Source: an uncultured Nitrosospira sp. (GTDB taxonomy: Bacteria > Nitrospirota > Nitrospiria > Nitrospirales > Nitrospiraceae). From it: 64,000 nt of DNA. The DNA lies in NCBI GenBank assembly GCA_900696515.1, contig CAADGK010000052.1:1-64000 (forward strand), read 5' to 3'. Of this stretch, positions 18,387-28,330 are shown one piece after another. The notes beneath the pieces are model-generated. The model worked only from the letters and a program-made list of their open reading frames with translations. It did not search any database and was not told the origin of the DNA. How positions within the stretch are numbered: the stretch's first letter is position 1; the number at the start of each line of letters is the position of its first letter. A program made the position numbers and the translations under genes.

Positions 18387-18698
18387 ATGTCGTCAAAGAA
18401 CGACGGCTTCAAAGACTTTGTCCTGGATCAACTGGCTGATCTCCCCCACGTGACAGCCCGAGCCATGTTCGGTGGCCATGGCCTCTATTCTCGATCCACT
18501 TTTTTCGGCATCATTCATAAAGGTCGTCTCTACTTCAAAGTCACCACAAGCACGCTCTCTCGCTATACAGACCATGGCATGAAGCCGTTTCGACCGAACG
18601 CCAAGCAAACGCTGAAATCCTTCTACGAGGTCCCGATTGATATTCTTGAAGACACGGAAGCCCTGACCCAGTGGGCGACAGCCGCAGTCGAGAGATGA
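18387..18698 (+). CDS. TfoX N-terminal domain protein
   Basis: 103 residues corresponding to the TfoX/Sxy N-terminal domain alone: ARAMFGGHGLYSRSTFFGII, then GRLYFKVTTSTLSRY and FYEVPIDILED. The C-terminal domain of competence regulator TfoX is absent. Such stand-alone proteins are common and their role is not settled. It follows the methyltransferase by 3 nt. Confidence 0.88.
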   Translation: MSSKNDGFKDFVLDQLADLPHVTARAMFGGHGLYSRSTFFGIIHKGRLYFKVTTSTLSRYTDHGMKPFRPNAKQTLKSFYEVPIDILEDTEALTQWATAAVER

Positions 18699-18815
18699 TC
18701 CGCCCTGTCGCATAGTTATCTGGACCATCGGCCATATGCCAGGATACGTCCCCACCCTTGCCACCAGGTTGAATACGGAGGAAACACTCAGTCGGCGGTG
18801 CGGTGCACGATCCTG

Positions 18816-20459
18816 CTACAGGCTCTTGAACTTCGTGAATTTGGCAAACAGGATGGCTGAGAACGGGATGAATAAACCCAGGAAGAGCTGCACGATAAGG
18901 AGTTCCCCGAGCTGGCTGTAGTCGGCTGGAGTCTGAACTGCACCGGTCGCCTGATCACGGACTGCCCGCGTCACAACGAACATCTCATTGAGATACTTCG
19001 TCCCTAGCTGGCCCAACGAGAGTGCCAGGTTCGTGAAGGAGGCCATCACCGCAAAAAACGTGGCTTTGAGATTCGCCGGAGCCGAGTTAGCGATCCAGGC
19101 CAACATAGGAATCATGGAGATCTGCACCAAAGGCGATTCTAAGGCAGTATCGATCAAGGCAATAAACCGTGCATCGACGATTCCTCCGGTCAGGCTCGCC
19201 GTCCATTCGTGCAATCCATAGTACATTCCGGCAATCGGTAGAGCGAGAATCGTCCCTACGATGGTCAGAAACCCGACTACATAGGCGATCGAACGTTCGG
19301 CCATAAACCGACGAAACACGAACATGCCCAGCAAGGCCACGATGCCGCCGATGAGTGACAGCACCGAAAGAAACTGTTGATCGAACTTGAGATCGTCGAT
19401 CATCCACCAGGTGGCGCCAGGACCAGACCCCGGAATCGCACGTAACGAAAAGACCACGGCGGCAGTACCGACCAACGTCAGCCGATTCTCCGGCTCCAGC
19501 TCCCGCATGAGCCGCGACATCAAGAACAACACGATCATCATAGAGCCGGCAAACACGATCTCTTCCCGGTATGGAAAGCCGCCAAGGCCCACCGTCAACG
19601 TGAACAGCACGAAAGCCATGCTCCCACAGAGGATCCACCAATTGGGTTTCGTGGGTTCCAACTCCGTATCACGCACATTCACCATCTGTCCCGCCTGCTC
19701 CGGCGAGAATCCTTGTTGAACCAACCGGTGTCGTTGTCGACGGTTCAACCACCAGGCCAACCCCACGCCAAGCACCGAGACCAGAGGAATGACCATCGCC
19801 ATCAAGTAGATCCGCTTGTAGAGCTGAATAAGATCGGCCTGTGGCATCCCCTCGGTACCGCTGAAGACATACACATTCACGAGCGCGACCGCGATCCCGC
19901 CACCGACGATCGCGACACGGCCAAGCGTCTGCATGGTCGTGTGCATCAACTTGCGTGTCTGATCATCAAAGGCCCGTCCCTGACCGTCGACCCGAGGAAC
20001 GGCCTCGACTGTCATGGCATCAGCCACCGCATCCTGAACGACATACCCGATGGGAGCCATCAACACGCTGATCACGTACCATACTTCTGCAGGCAGGACG
20101 GCCGTCATCAGCTCGCGGTCGCCGATCAACAGCGCCATAATTCCCAGACTGACCGTGAGCAGTCCTGCCCCCAACCCGACCAACCAGCTCTTCCACCGCC
20201 AGAGCAGATCGACCGTATGGCCGATCGGCATCTTGAGCGCCCAGGGAATCCCCGCCCAAAATCCAAGTGCGGCAAGAAATGAGGCGGATAGACCTAGGTA
20301 ATCCTTCACGAAGAAGGTCCCGACAATCCCGGTGAGACCTGAGATGCCGTAGGCGACGTAGACCATCAGCGGAGGGAGATACGACAGCCGCATGTCACGG
20401 CCAAGGGACAAAATATTGCGATCAATCCAATGCGCGACTGACATACGCCTCGCTAGCAC
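18816..20459 (-). CDS. Major facilitator (folate/biopterin BT1-like) transporter
   Basis: 547 residues with about 12-14 membrane segments. The early region YVAYGISGLTGIVGTFFVKD and VVQDAVADAMTVEAVPRVDG resemble the BT1/folate-biopterin branch of the major facilitator superfamily. The start is uncertain: GTG at 20459 overlaps the upstream gene by 7 nt, and an ATG at 20444 (MSVAHWIDRN) is an alternative. The substrate is not known. It is the last gene of the minus-strand run from 23734 to 18816. Confidence 0.82.
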   Translation of the reverse strand: MLARRMSVAHWIDRNILSLGRDMRLSYLPPLMVYVAYGISGLTGIVGTFFVKDYLGLSASFLAALGFWAGIPWALKMPIGHTVDLLWRWKSWLVGLGAGLLTVSLGIMALLIGDRELMTAVLPAEVWYVISVLMAPIGYVVQDAVADAMTVEAVPRVDGQGRAFDDQTRKLMHTTMQTLGRVAIVGGGIAVALVNVYVFSGTEGMPQADLIQLYKRIYLMAMVIPLVSVLGVGLAWWLNRRQRHRLVQQGFSPEQAGQMVNVRDTELEPTKPNWWILCGSMAFVLFTLTVGLGGFPYREEIVFAGSMMIVLFLMSRLMRELEPENRLTLVGTAAVVFSLRAIPGSGPGATWWMIDDLKFDQQFLSVLSLIGGIVALLGMFVFRRFMAERSIAYVVGFLTIVGTILALPIAGMYYGLHEWTASLTGGIVDARFIALIDTALESPLVQISMIPMLAWIANSAPANLKATFFAVMASFTNLALSLGQLGTKYLNEMFVVTRAVRDQATGAVQTPADYSQLGELLIVQLFLGLFIPFSAILFAKFTKFKSL

Positions 20460-21334
20460 GAGCTGCCACGCCGTTGACGACGTGTGACAAGATTCTCCAC
20501 CTGCCTGTGCATATCCTCAACGGACAGATGCACCCGGTCCCCGTGTCCGGCCAGCACCCACTCAAACCGATGGTCAAGGAGCTTGCTGAGAGAATCAAGT
20601 AAGGCGGCCTTGTTCCAAATCAGGCGCGTGGGGGCCTCAAGCGATTGTGCATAGGGATTCCACCAGAGATGATCGCCGGTAAAGAGAAACGTGTCTCGAT
20701 AGAGCAGCGCCATACTTCCCGCCGTGTGGCCCGGAACGGGAATGATCTGAAAGTCTGATCCGATTCGGCTCGTCTCTTCTCCATCGATGATCTGTTCTGC
20801 AATTGGAGCTGCTTCCACATCCGCCCGATGAATGACCCGTTTGGCGCCGAAATGCGCCGCGTACTTGTCCGAGTCTGCGACATCATCTTGGTGCGTCAGA
20901 AAGATATGGGCAATGCCTCCCCTTTGTTCAAAGGCTTCAATGAGATGCTTGAGATAGCGAGGAGAGTCGATCAACCAATTTCCATCCGGATGTTCGATCA
21001 AAAAGCTGTTGGCTCCAAACGACTTCTCCGAATTGAAGCCGCAATAACTCACCCCATCCTCGATTGGCAACGGAAAACTGGCCATCGCCGTTTGAACCAA
21101 AGCTTTGTCGCTTTGCTCAGTCCCGATGGCTCCGACAGGGCAGGTGAGCAGAGCTTGATAGGCCTGATGAATCTCCTGGGCACCGACCGGCTGACGACTG
21201 ACGGCTGAATACCTCCCGATTTCTTCAAAACTCGCCGGCGCCAGCTGTCGACAGGTGTCGCAGTTGATACAGGTCGCATCGACATAAAAGTTGCCGGGTA
21301 TATTGGAGTCCAGCCGTTTGTTTCGGTCCGCCAT
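20453..21334 (-). CDS. Ferredoxin-metallo-beta-lactamase-fold fusion protein
   Basis: 293 residues. The N-terminal part has C22-INCDTC and a later C65-P (LLTCPVGAI), the four ligands of a single [4Fe-4S] ferredoxin-like site. The rest is an MBL-fold hydrolase: THQDDVADSDKY in place of the usual HxHxDH, then PVPGHTAGSMALL, FTGDHLWWN and LAGHGDRVH. The first metal motif is altered, so the metal content is uncertain. Similar fusions are known in cyanobacteria and plants; their reaction is not established. The start overlaps the AlkA-like gene stop by 1 nt, indicating one transcript. Confidence 0.85.
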   Translation of the reverse strand: MADRNKRLDSNIPGNFYVDATCINCDTCRQLAPASFEEIGRYSAVSRQPVGAQEIHQAYQALLTCPVGAIGTEQSDKALVQTAMASFPLPIEDGVSYCGFNSEKSFGANSFLIEHPDGNWLIDSPRYLKHLIEAFEQRGGIAHIFLTHQDDVADSDKYAAHFGAKRVIHRADVEAAPIAEQIIDGEETSRIGSDFQIIPVPGHTAGSMALLYRDTFLFTGDHLWWNPYAQSLEAPTRLIWNKAALLDSLSKLLDHRFEWVLAGHGDRVHLSVEDMHRQVENLVTRRQRRGSSC

Positions 21335-21987
21335 TACATGACCTGCTTTGCCTGCTTATCCCGATCCGCCGCTCGCCAGAGATACCAGGAGGCTACTGTA
21401 CGATAGGGCTTCCACCGTTCGCCATACTGAAATACCTGTTTGGGGGTCGGCATCGAGCGGCGTCGGTAGGCAATCCGAAATCCGTTCCGCACGCCGAAGT
21501 CATCAATCGGGAGCACGTCCGGTCGGCCCAATTGAAAAATCAGCAGCATCTCGACGGTCCAGCGTCCAATCCCTCGCACCGTGATCAATCGTTCGACAAT
21601 CTCGTCGTCGTCGAGTTTCCGGATCACGCGATTCGTCGGCACCGTGCCATCGAGCGTCTTGGTGGCGAGATCCCGCAACGCCAAGATCTTCGACCTGGAG
21701 AACCCGGCGACTCTCATCGAGCGCATAGTCAGCGCGAGAAGGTCGTCGGGACGAGGGAACTTCCGGCCGGGAAAGAGCGCCACGAATCGCGTGAGGATAC
21801 TCTCGGCGGCCTTGTCATGGAGCTGTTGGTGGGCGATCGCACGGACGAGGGATTCAAACGGCGACCGACGGATGTTTGGTCTCAACGTACAGGCGCCGAT
21901 ATCTTCCATCAGCCGGCGCATGACCGGGTCGACTGCCGCCAGATGCGCGACAGCGGGATCGCTACCCGATAACGGCATCAGCCTCAA
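21334..21987 (-). CDS. DNA-3-methyladenine glycosylase II-like (HhH-GPD)
   Basis: 217 residues of the HhH-GPD superfamily: FESLVRAIAHQQLHDKAAES, helix-hairpin-helix ITVRGIGRWTVEML (about 137-150) and the catalytic Asp in VLPIDDFGVRNG. There is no iron-sulfur cluster loop and no N-terminal AlkA beta domain, so it is of the short form. Role: excision of alkylated bases. The start overlaps the RidA gene by 26 nt; an internal ATG at 21978 is possible. Confidence 0.9.
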   Translation of the reverse strand: MRLMPLSGSDPAVAHLAAVDPVMRRLMEDIGACTLRPNIRRSPFESLVRAIAHQQLHDKAAESILTRFVALFPGRKFPRPDDLLALTMRSMRVAGFSRSKILALRDLATKTLDGTVPTNRVIRKLDDDEIVERLITVRGIGRWTVEMLLIFQLGRPDVLPIDDFGVRNGFRIAYRRRSMPTPKQVFQYGERWKPYRTVASWYLWRAADRDKQAKQVM

Positions 21988-22345
21988 TTTCGACGAGCAT
22001 CTCCGGGTCGATCAACCGCTTCACTTCGACCATGGTCGTCGCTGGCCGGATGTCGCCGAAGACTTCTCCATGGGCCCGTCCGACCTCCTGCCATTGATCG
22101 ATGTTCGCCATATAGATCCTGGTTCGGACCACATCAGATAAGGACGCACCAACCTGGTGAAGCGCCGCGTCGATCGTCTTCAACGTTTGAATGGTCTGCG
22201 CATAAGGATCTCCTTTACCGGCGAGCCCGGACGGAGTCATTGCCGTGGATCCGGACACCGAGATATGCGCACCCACTCGCACCGCCCGTGAATAGCCGAT
22301 CTTGCTCTCCCACGGACCACCGGCTGAAACATGTTGCCTCGCCAT
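21962..22345 (-). CDS. RidA family enamine/imine deaminase-like protein
   Basis: 127 residues from the ATG at 22345, with GGGAGG 5 nt upstream; the TTG at 22357 is less likely. It has family features VRVGAHISVSGSTAM, YAQTIQTLKTIDAALHQVGA, VVRTRIYMANIDQW (catalytic Arg) and a C-terminal VEIEADAVIG. The role is hydrolysis of reactive enamine/imine intermediates or a related activity. It is in the operon with the SDR (22364) and AlkA-like genes. Confidence 0.9.
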   Translation of the reverse strand: MARQHVSAGGPWESKIGYSRAVRVGAHISVSGSTAMTPSGLAGKGDPYAQTIQTLKTIDAALHQVGASLSDVVRTRIYMANIDQWQEVGRAHGEVFGDIRPATTMVEVKRLIDPEMLVEIEADAVIG

Positions 22346-22363
22346 GACGCCTCCCAAATCCTC

Positions 22364-23095
22364 TTACATCACAATTCCGCCACCGGCCTGAATCACCTGC
22401 CCCGTCAACCACCGTGCCTCCTCACTGACGATGAACGCCACCACATCCGCGATATCGTTCGGACTGCCAAGTCGCTTCAGGGGGGTCAATTGAAGACCGA
22501 CCTGTCGGTACTCGTCGGTCATCATGCCGGTCTCCGTAAACCCAGGTGACACCGTATTGACGGTCACTCCTTTCGGAGCCAATTCTTGTGCAAACCCTTT
22601 GCTGAATTGCTCCAGAGCCGCCTTACTCCCCAAATAGGCCGTCGCCCCGGGAAAGCTCAGATGCGTTCCGCAAGTAGAGATATTCACGATCCGCCCGCCG
22701 TCTTTGAGCACCCGCGCCGCTTCCTGCATCGCGAAGTACGGTCCCTTGGCATTTAAAGCCATCACGCTCTCAAAATCTTCCTCCGTCGTCTGATCGAGGG
22801 GTTTCGGCATGAACTTTCCCGCGTTATTCACCAGAATATCCAGCCGGTTGAATTGCCTCACCGTTTCAACCACGAGTCGCCGCGCATCGGCAACTTGGCC
22901 CATGTCGGCCTGGGTCGCGAGCGCTTTTCCCCCCTTGGCTTGAATCACCGTGACCACTTCCCGTGCCTTCTCCTCGCTCCGGTTGTAGTTCACGACGACG
23001 ATGGCTCCTTCGTCCGCCAACCGTTCCGCGATCGCTCGGCCGATCCCGCTGGACGCACCGGTCACAATCGCCACCTTCCCGCTTAATGATTTCAT
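22364..23095 (-). CDS. SDR family oxidoreductase (FabG-like)
   Basis: 243 residues from the ATG at 23095 (GAGGAG 8 nt upstream). It is a classical SDR: KVAIVTGASSGIGRAIAERL cofactor loop, LVNNAGKF, catalytic NISTCG...ATAYLGSKAAL with YxxxK intact, and VSPGFTETGM. It resembles 3-oxoacyl-ACP reductase-type proteins that use NADP(H). The substrate is unknown. It stands 18 nt before the RidA gene. Confidence 0.92.
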   Translation of the reverse strand: MKSLSGKVAIVTGASSGIGRAIAERLADEGAIVVVNYNRSEEKAREVVTVIQAKGGKALATQADMGQVADARRLVVETVRQFNRLDILVNNAGKFMPKPLDQTTEEDFESVMALNAKGPYFAMQEAARVLKDGGRIVNISTCGTHLSFPGATAYLGSKAALEQFSKGFAQELAPKGVTVNTVSPGFTETGMMTDEYRQVGLQLTPLKRLGSPNDIADVVAFIVSEEARWLTGQVIQAGGGIVM

Positions 23096-23143
23096 CCAGT
23101 CGACTCCTCTGGGTTCAACTTCCACCGGGCAGGATACGTGGCC

Positions 23144-23734
23144 TCAATAGGGGATGCCCCATTGACCGGAAAATGTCCACTCTTCAATCGGACGGCGGCT
23201 CCGCGGTTCAAGCTCCCGCTCACGCAGCCGTTCAGGAAGGACGGCAGGATCCCCGGGATAGCCGATCGCAATGATCGCGACCGGCTCATAGCCCGATGGA
23301 ATCCGCAGATCGGCCCGTGTTTTTTCCACATTGAAGCCGGCCATCTGCCGCGCCATCAATCCATGAGCCCCCGCTTGCAGGACCAGATTCTGCGTTGCCA
23401 GACCTGTATCGTGGAAGGCATGCCGATTCGGCCGCCCACTGTCCTCAAACTGCATGCTGGCGATGGAAAGGACGAGGACCGGCGCACGAAACGCCCAGCG
23501 ACGATTCCCTTCCACCAGACAATCAAAAAGCCTTGTCCAATCAGCTTCCTGGTCCTTCGTGGCCACGATAAATCGCCAAGGCTGTTCATTATTCGACGAG
23601 GGCGCCCATCGAGCAGCCTCAAACAAGAGCCGTAACAGGTCGGTGTCGACAGACCGATCATCGAAGGCACGGGGACTCCACCGACTGGCCAGCAACTCAT
23701 GAATCGGAAGTTGATTGGGATGCCGCTGATCCAC
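23144..23734 (-). CDS. Nitroreductase family protein
   Basis: 196 residues: SRWSPRAFDDRSVDTDLLRL at the N-terminus, then AARWAPSSNNEQPWRFIVAT (FMN-binding pattern), and AIIAIGYPGDPAVLPE near the C-terminus. This is the standard length of the FMN-dependent nitroreductase family. The likely reaction is reduction of quinones, nitro compounds or similar electrophiles. It begins 5 nt after the efflux outer-membrane gene on the same strand, so it may belong to the efflux operon. Confidence 0.9.
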   Translation of the reverse strand: MDQRHPNQLPIHELLASRWSPRAFDDRSVDTDLLRLLFEAARWAPSSNNEQPWRFIVATKDQEADWTRLFDCLVEGNRRWAFRAPVLVLSIASMQFEDSGRPNRHAFHDTGLATQNLVLQAGAHGLMARQMAGFNVEKTRADLRIPSGYEPVAIIAIGYPGDPAVLPERLRERELEPRSRRPIEEWTFSGQWGIPY

Positions 23735-23739
23735 CGATG

Positions 23740-25149
23740 CTATCCTTTTAGTCCATCACCCGCAGGCTTCTCCGGATTCCATCCGCCGCCAAGCGCTTTA
23801 TACAGCTGGACGGTCGACGCGAGCAAGAGCCGCCGCGTACTGGTGAGTGCCAACTCCGACTCGAACAGATTGCGCCGGGCGACAAGCACATCCAGATAGT
23901 TCGCCAGACCACCTTTATAGCGAAGTTCCGCCAGCTTCAGGGCGGACTGCAACGCAGCTACCTGTTGCTGCTGAGCGTCACTCTGGATCCGCGCCGTCCG
24001 CACGGCGATAAGGGCATCCTCGACTTCGCGAAAGGCCGTGAGCACCGTCTGCTGGTACTGTGCCAGCGCTTGTTTGGTTTGAGCCTCAACCGCCTCCTGC
24101 TGAAAACCGAGGACCTGTGCGTTCAATAAGGGAGTGGCCACCGCGGCGCTGAAGACCCCGAACGAGCCCGGATCGGTAAAGAGCAATGAGAGGGTCGGGT
24201 GCGCGACACCCAGCAACCCAGTCAAGGTGATTTTGGGAAACCGGTCCGCTTTCGCTGCACCGATGCGAGCCGTGGCGGCCGCCAGCTGCTGTTCCGCCGC
24301 CAACAAATCGGGACGCCGCTGTAATAATTCCGACGGCAGGCCAGCCGGTACCTCCGGAGGAACGACTTGCTCTTCCAGCGAGCGTCCCCGGGAGACGGCA
24401 AAGGGCTTGCGGCCAAGCAACACACTCAGGTGATTTTCTGCTTGGACCATCTGCCGATGAAGTTCCGCCGTGCGGGCTGCCGCGTTGGCCCGCTCTGCCT
24501 CGAACTGATCGGCATCCAGTTTCGAGGTCATGCCTTGACGCAATCGGGCCTGGGCGATCCGCACCGACTCTTCCCACGACTGCAAGGTCCGTTTCGCAAT
24601 CTCAAGTTGGAGGTCAAACTGAAGCAGGTTGAAGTAGGCTTCCGCCACGGCGCTGACCAGTTGAATCGTCACCGCCCGGCGATTCTCTTCTTTCGACAGC
24701 AGCTCGGCGCGTGCGGCCTCATTGCTCCGCCTCACCCGCCCCCACAAATCAACCTCCCACGCGAGGTTGCCCAGGAGATAATAGTTGAACGGGCTGGCAA
24801 ACCCCGGAAAGAGAAAGTTCGCCTTGCGGCCTGCCGCAAAGCTGGACCCGAGTGAGATACCAGGGAAATAGTCCGATCGTGCGACCAACGCCCTCGCTCG
24901 AAACTCCTCCACCGTCGCGACCGCACGCTGAAGATCGTAATTTTCGGCAAGCGCCGTCCGAATGAGTTGCTGGAGTTGCTCGTCGCGCAATAGATCCCAC
25001 CAGGCGAGATTGGCAAGTGAGGATTGTCCGGATTCGCCGTCTGCCATCCGGAAGCGATCCTCCGTCTCGGTCGAGAGCCGCTTGTAATCCGGCCCCAGCG
25101 AACAGGAGAGGAGCAGTACGGACAGCCCGATGATCGCGATCACACGCAC
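23740..25149 (-). CDS. Outer-membrane efflux lipoprotein (NodT/OprM type)
   Basis: 469 residues from the GTG at 25149, 1 nt beyond the RND pump stop, with GGAGGG upstream. It has a lipoprotein signal ending LLLSCSLGPDYKR and two outer-membrane efflux repeats (VATVEEFRARALVARSDYFP; LAAATARIGAAKADRFPKIT). It forms the outer-membrane channel of the tripartite pump with the two genes upstream. The frame is open 18 codons further upstream, but that part overlaps the pump gene. Confidence 0.93.
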   Translation of the reverse strand: MRVIAIIGLSVLLLSCSLGPDYKRLSTETEDRFRMADGESGQSSLANLAWWDLLRDEQLQQLIRTALAENYDLQRAVATVEEFRARALVARSDYFPGISLGSSFAAGRKANFLFPGFASPFNYYLLGNLAWEVDLWGRVRRSNEAARAELLSKEENRRAVTIQLVSAVAEAYFNLLQFDLQLEIAKRTLQSWEESVRIAQARLRQGMTSKLDADQFEAERANAAARTAELHRQMVQAENHLSVLLGRKPFAVSRGRSLEEQVVPPEVPAGLPSELLQRRPDLLAAEQQLAAATARIGAAKADRFPKITLTGLLGVAHPTLSLLFTDPGSFGVFSAAVATPLLNAQVLGFQQEAVEAQTKQALAQYQQTVLTAFREVEDALIAVRTARIQSDAQQQQVAALQSALKLAELRYKGGLANYLDVLVARRNLFESELALTSTRRLLLASTVQLYKALGGGWNPEKPAGDGLKG

Positions 25150-25150
25150 G

Positions 25151-28100
25151 TTAGGCCTTTCCCTCCGGTAACTGTGGCTCAACAGGCGGGGGCGCCACGG
25201 CACCTGAATAAGCTCTACCCTGGCTCCACTTCCGAATCAAGACATAGAACAACGGCACAAAAAAGATAGCTAAAAATGTCGCTCCCAGCATCCCGCCCAA
25301 TACACCGGTCCCGATCGACTGGCGGCTTGCGGCACCCGCGCCACCGGCAATCACCAGTGGAAACATACCAAAAATGAAGGCCATCGAGGTCATAATAATC
25401 GGTCGGAAACGCAACCGAGCCGCCTCAATCGCCGCCTCAATCAACGGCCGTCCTGCCTCATACCGGGTATTGGCGAACTCGACGATCAAGATGGCATTCT
25501 TCGCCGAGAGCCCGATCAGCGTCACCAGTCCGATCTGAAAGTAGAGATCGTTCTCGAATCCTCGAAGCCATACGGCGGTCAACGCACCGAAGATCCCAAA
25601 GGGAACGGCCAGGATGACCGCAAACGGCACGACCCAACTTTCGAACTGGGCCGCCAGGACCAGAAACACCATCAACAGACCGATCACAAAGACTTGATTG
25701 GATTGTCCCCCGACCCGGCGCTCTTGGAAAGAAATGTTGCTCCAATCGATGGCATACCCTTGAGGGACCAGCACTTCTTTTGCCACTCGTTCCAACGCCT
25801 CCAAGGCCTGGCCTGAGCTGAATCCCGGCGCGGCCGCGCCTAAGAGCAACGCCGTATTATATCCGTTGAAGTGATTCACCGGATCCGGTCCGCTCTGGTA
25901 CTCCGCCGTCACGAGCGTATCGAGTGGAATCATATTGACGCCCCGTGCGCTCGCGGCCCTCACATAGATATTCGACAGGTTCTGCGGAGTCGCGCGAAAC
26001 TCGGCATCGGCCTCCGTTTGCACATGATAGACACGACCGAACTTGACGAAGTCATTGATGTAAAAATTGCCGAAGTAGGCCTGGAGCGTATCAAAGATAT
26101 CCGAAATCGGCACCCCCAAGGCCTTCGCGCGTTCCCGATTCACATTGGCATAGAGTCTTGGTGAGGAGACGCGGAAATTCGTCCCGACGCGCCCGATTGC
26201 CGGTTCTTTCTGCGCCCGTTCGACGAATTGCTGTGCGACCATGGCGAATTTCTTGAAGTCGCCGCTGCTGGGATCTTGGATTTGAGCGGAGAAGCCGCCG
26301 ACGGAACCCACGCCGCGAATAGCCGGCGCATTGAACGCCAGAAGCAGGGCTTCCGGAATCTTGGCGAACTCCCCGTACGCCGCACCAACCAGGGCCTTGG
26401 CATGGTACTGAGGCTCAGGCCGCTCATCCCAGAGCTGTAACGGGACGAACATGGTCGCCGAGTTGGGTCCTCGGGTGCCGAACACAAAATTCTGCCCGGT
26501 CAAGGCATCGGTCGAATGAACGGCTGGAATAGCCTGGAAAAACCGCTCGACCCGTTCAAGCACCGCAACCGTCCTCTGTTTCGAGGCTCCATCCGGCAAT
26601 TGCGCGATAACGATGAAGTACCCTTGATCTTCCTCGGGCAGAAAACTTTTCGGCAACTTCTCGAAAAGACCGATCGAAGCCACCAGCAAGAGGACGAAGA
26701 CCGCCATGACACGAATCGGCCTCACGAGCAGCGCGCCCGTCGCGCGGGTATAGCCCTGCTGTGTCCGGCTGAACAGGCGATCGAACCAGTCCCAAAACCC
26801 ACTCCGCCTCCCTTGATGGGATGTCAGCACCACGCCACAGAGCGCAGGACTCAGCGTCAGTGCGACAAACCCCGACACCGTCACGGAAATGGCGATGGTT
26901 GCGGCGAATTGTTTATAGAGGGCCCCGGTAATCCCGCCGATAAATCCGACCGGTGCAAAGACCGACACGAGCACCAACACGATCGCAATGATCGGCTCAG
27001 TCACTTCGCTCATCGCCCGCTTGGCCGCCTCTTTCGCCGCCAACCGGCCTTCCCGCATATGCCGTTCGACGTTCTCCACCACGACGATCGCGTCATCCAC
27101 CACGATCCCGATCGCCAAGACCATCCCGAAGAGCGTGATCGTATTGATCGAGAAGCCGAGGGCATAGAGCCCCACGAACGTGCCGATCAGTGACACGGGA
27201 ACGGCCACGGTGGGAATAATCGTCGCTCGCCACGTTTGAAGAAACAGATAGACGACGAAGACGACCAGCACCATCGCTTCCAACAACGTCTTGACCACTT
27301 CTTTGATCGAGACTTCGATAAACCGCGTGGTGTCATAGGGCGTGTCATACGACACGCTCGGGGGGAAATTCTTGGCGAGTTCATCCATCTGCGCCCGCGT
27401 GCGCCGCACGGTATCGAGCGCATTCGCGCCGGGAGACAAGAACGTCAGAATGAACGTCGTCGGTTTGCTGTTCCATCGACCTTCCAGACCATAGGACTGG
27501 GCCCCCAGCTCGATACGGGCCACGTCCTTGAGCCGCACCGTTGAGCCATCAGGAAGGGCCCGCACAATCAGCTCTTCAAACTCGTTGACCTCGGTCAGTC
27601 GGCCCTTGGTGATAATCGGGATCGTCAGTTCCGTCCCCTTCGGGGCCGGTTCCCGTCCGATAGTTCCAGCCGGATAGTCTCGATTTTGCTCGCGGATGAT
27701 GGCGGTAATATCGCTCGGCGTGAGATCCAGCTTGGCCATCTGCAGCGGATTGAGGATGATCCGCATGCTGTAGTTTTGCTGGCCGAACACCAGCGCGTCT
27801 CCGACACCCTTGACTCGCTTCAGATCATCGACGATCCGCAGCGTGGCGTAGTTGGAGAGAAAGACCGCATCGTGCCGCGGATCGGTCGACTTGAGCGCCA
27901 CCACCAGCACCAGATCGGGGGACATCTTCTTGACCGAAATGCCCTGCCGGACCACTTCCGGAGGAAGTTGCGGCTCCGCCAGTTTTTCTCGATTCTGGGT
28001 TTGGACCTGGGCGATATCGGGATTGGTTCCGATTTCAAACGTGAGCTTGATCGACACATGTCCGTCGTTGCTGCTCGTCGACTCGTAGTAGAGCAGATTG

Positions 28101-28321
28101 TCCACGCCGGGAAGCGTCACCTCAATCGGACGAGCGACCGCTTCCGCTGCCACTTCCGCGCTGGCACCGGGATAGTCCGCATCGATCTGGACCACCGGCG
28201 GAGTGATTTCCGGGAACTGCGCGATCGGCAGAAACTGCATGGCCAGCAGTCCCATCACGACCACCACGATCGAGACCACCGAGGCAAAAATTGGCCGGTC
28301 AATAAATGTATGTGAAATCAC
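25151..28321 (-). CDS. RND efflux pump, HAE-1 (AcrB/MexB-like)
   Basis: 1056 residues, the normal AcrB size. It starts MISHTFIDRPIFASVVSIVV (first transmembrane helix) and continues to DYPGASAEVAAEAVARPIE, the TM4 proton-relay Asp pair in AIGIVVDDAIVVVENVERHM, and a second half with IGLVTLIGLSAKNAILIVEF. It uses the proton gradient to export hydrophobic and amphiphilic compounds. It is the middle gene of adaptor-pump-channel, 9 nt after the adaptor gene. Confidence 0.97.
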   Translation of the reverse strand: MISHTFIDRPIFASVVSIVVVVMGLLAMQFLPIAQFPEITPPVVQIDADYPGASAEVAAEAVARPIEVTLPGVDNLLYYESTSSNDGHVSIKLTFEIGTNPDIAQVQTQNREKLAEPQLPPEVVRQGISVKKMSPDLVLVVALKSTDPRHDAVFLSNYATLRIVDDLKRVKGVGDALVFGQQNYSMRIILNPLQMAKLDLTPSDITAIIREQNRDYPAGTIGREPAPKGTELTIPIITKGRLTEVNEFEELIVRALPDGSTVRLKDVARIELGAQSYGLEGRWNSKPTTFILTFLSPGANALDTVRRTRAQMDELAKNFPPSVSYDTPYDTTRFIEVSIKEVVKTLLEAMVLVVFVVYLFLQTWRATIIPTVAVPVSLIGTFVGLYALGFSINTITLFGMVLAIGIVVDDAIVVVENVERHMREGRLAAKEAAKRAMSEVTEPIIAIVLVLVSVFAPVGFIGGITGALYKQFAATIAISVTVSGFVALTLSPALCGVVLTSHQGRRSGFWDWFDRLFSRTQQGYTRATGALLVRPIRVMAVFVLLLVASIGLFEKLPKSFLPEEDQGYFIVIAQLPDGASKQRTVAVLERVERFFQAIPAVHSTDALTGQNFVFGTRGPNSATMFVPLQLWDERPEPQYHAKALVGAAYGEFAKIPEALLLAFNAPAIRGVGSVGGFSAQIQDPSSGDFKKFAMVAQQFVERAQKEPAIGRVGTNFRVSSPRLYANVNRERAKALGVPISDIFDTLQAYFGNFYINDFVKFGRVYHVQTEADAEFRATPQNLSNIYVRAASARGVNMIPLDTLVTAEYQSGPDPVNHFNGYNTALLLGAAAPGFSSGQALEALERVAKEVLVPQGYAIDWSNISFQERRVGGQSNQVFVIGLLMVFLVLAAQFESWVVPFAVILAVPFGIFGALTAVWLRGFENDLYFQIGLVTLIGLSAKNAILIVEFANTRYEAGRPLIEAAIEAARLRFRPIIMTSMAFIFGMFPLVIAGGAGAASRQSIGTGVLGGMLGATFLAIFFVPLFYVLIRKWSQGRAYSGAVAPPPVEPQLPEGKA

Positions 28322-28330
28322 CGTCGATCC

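Noticed and set aside
26516-27193. A 225-residue plus-strand frame opposite the RND pump
   Set aside because: Gln/His/Arg-rich reverse-strand shadow of conserved pump helices.
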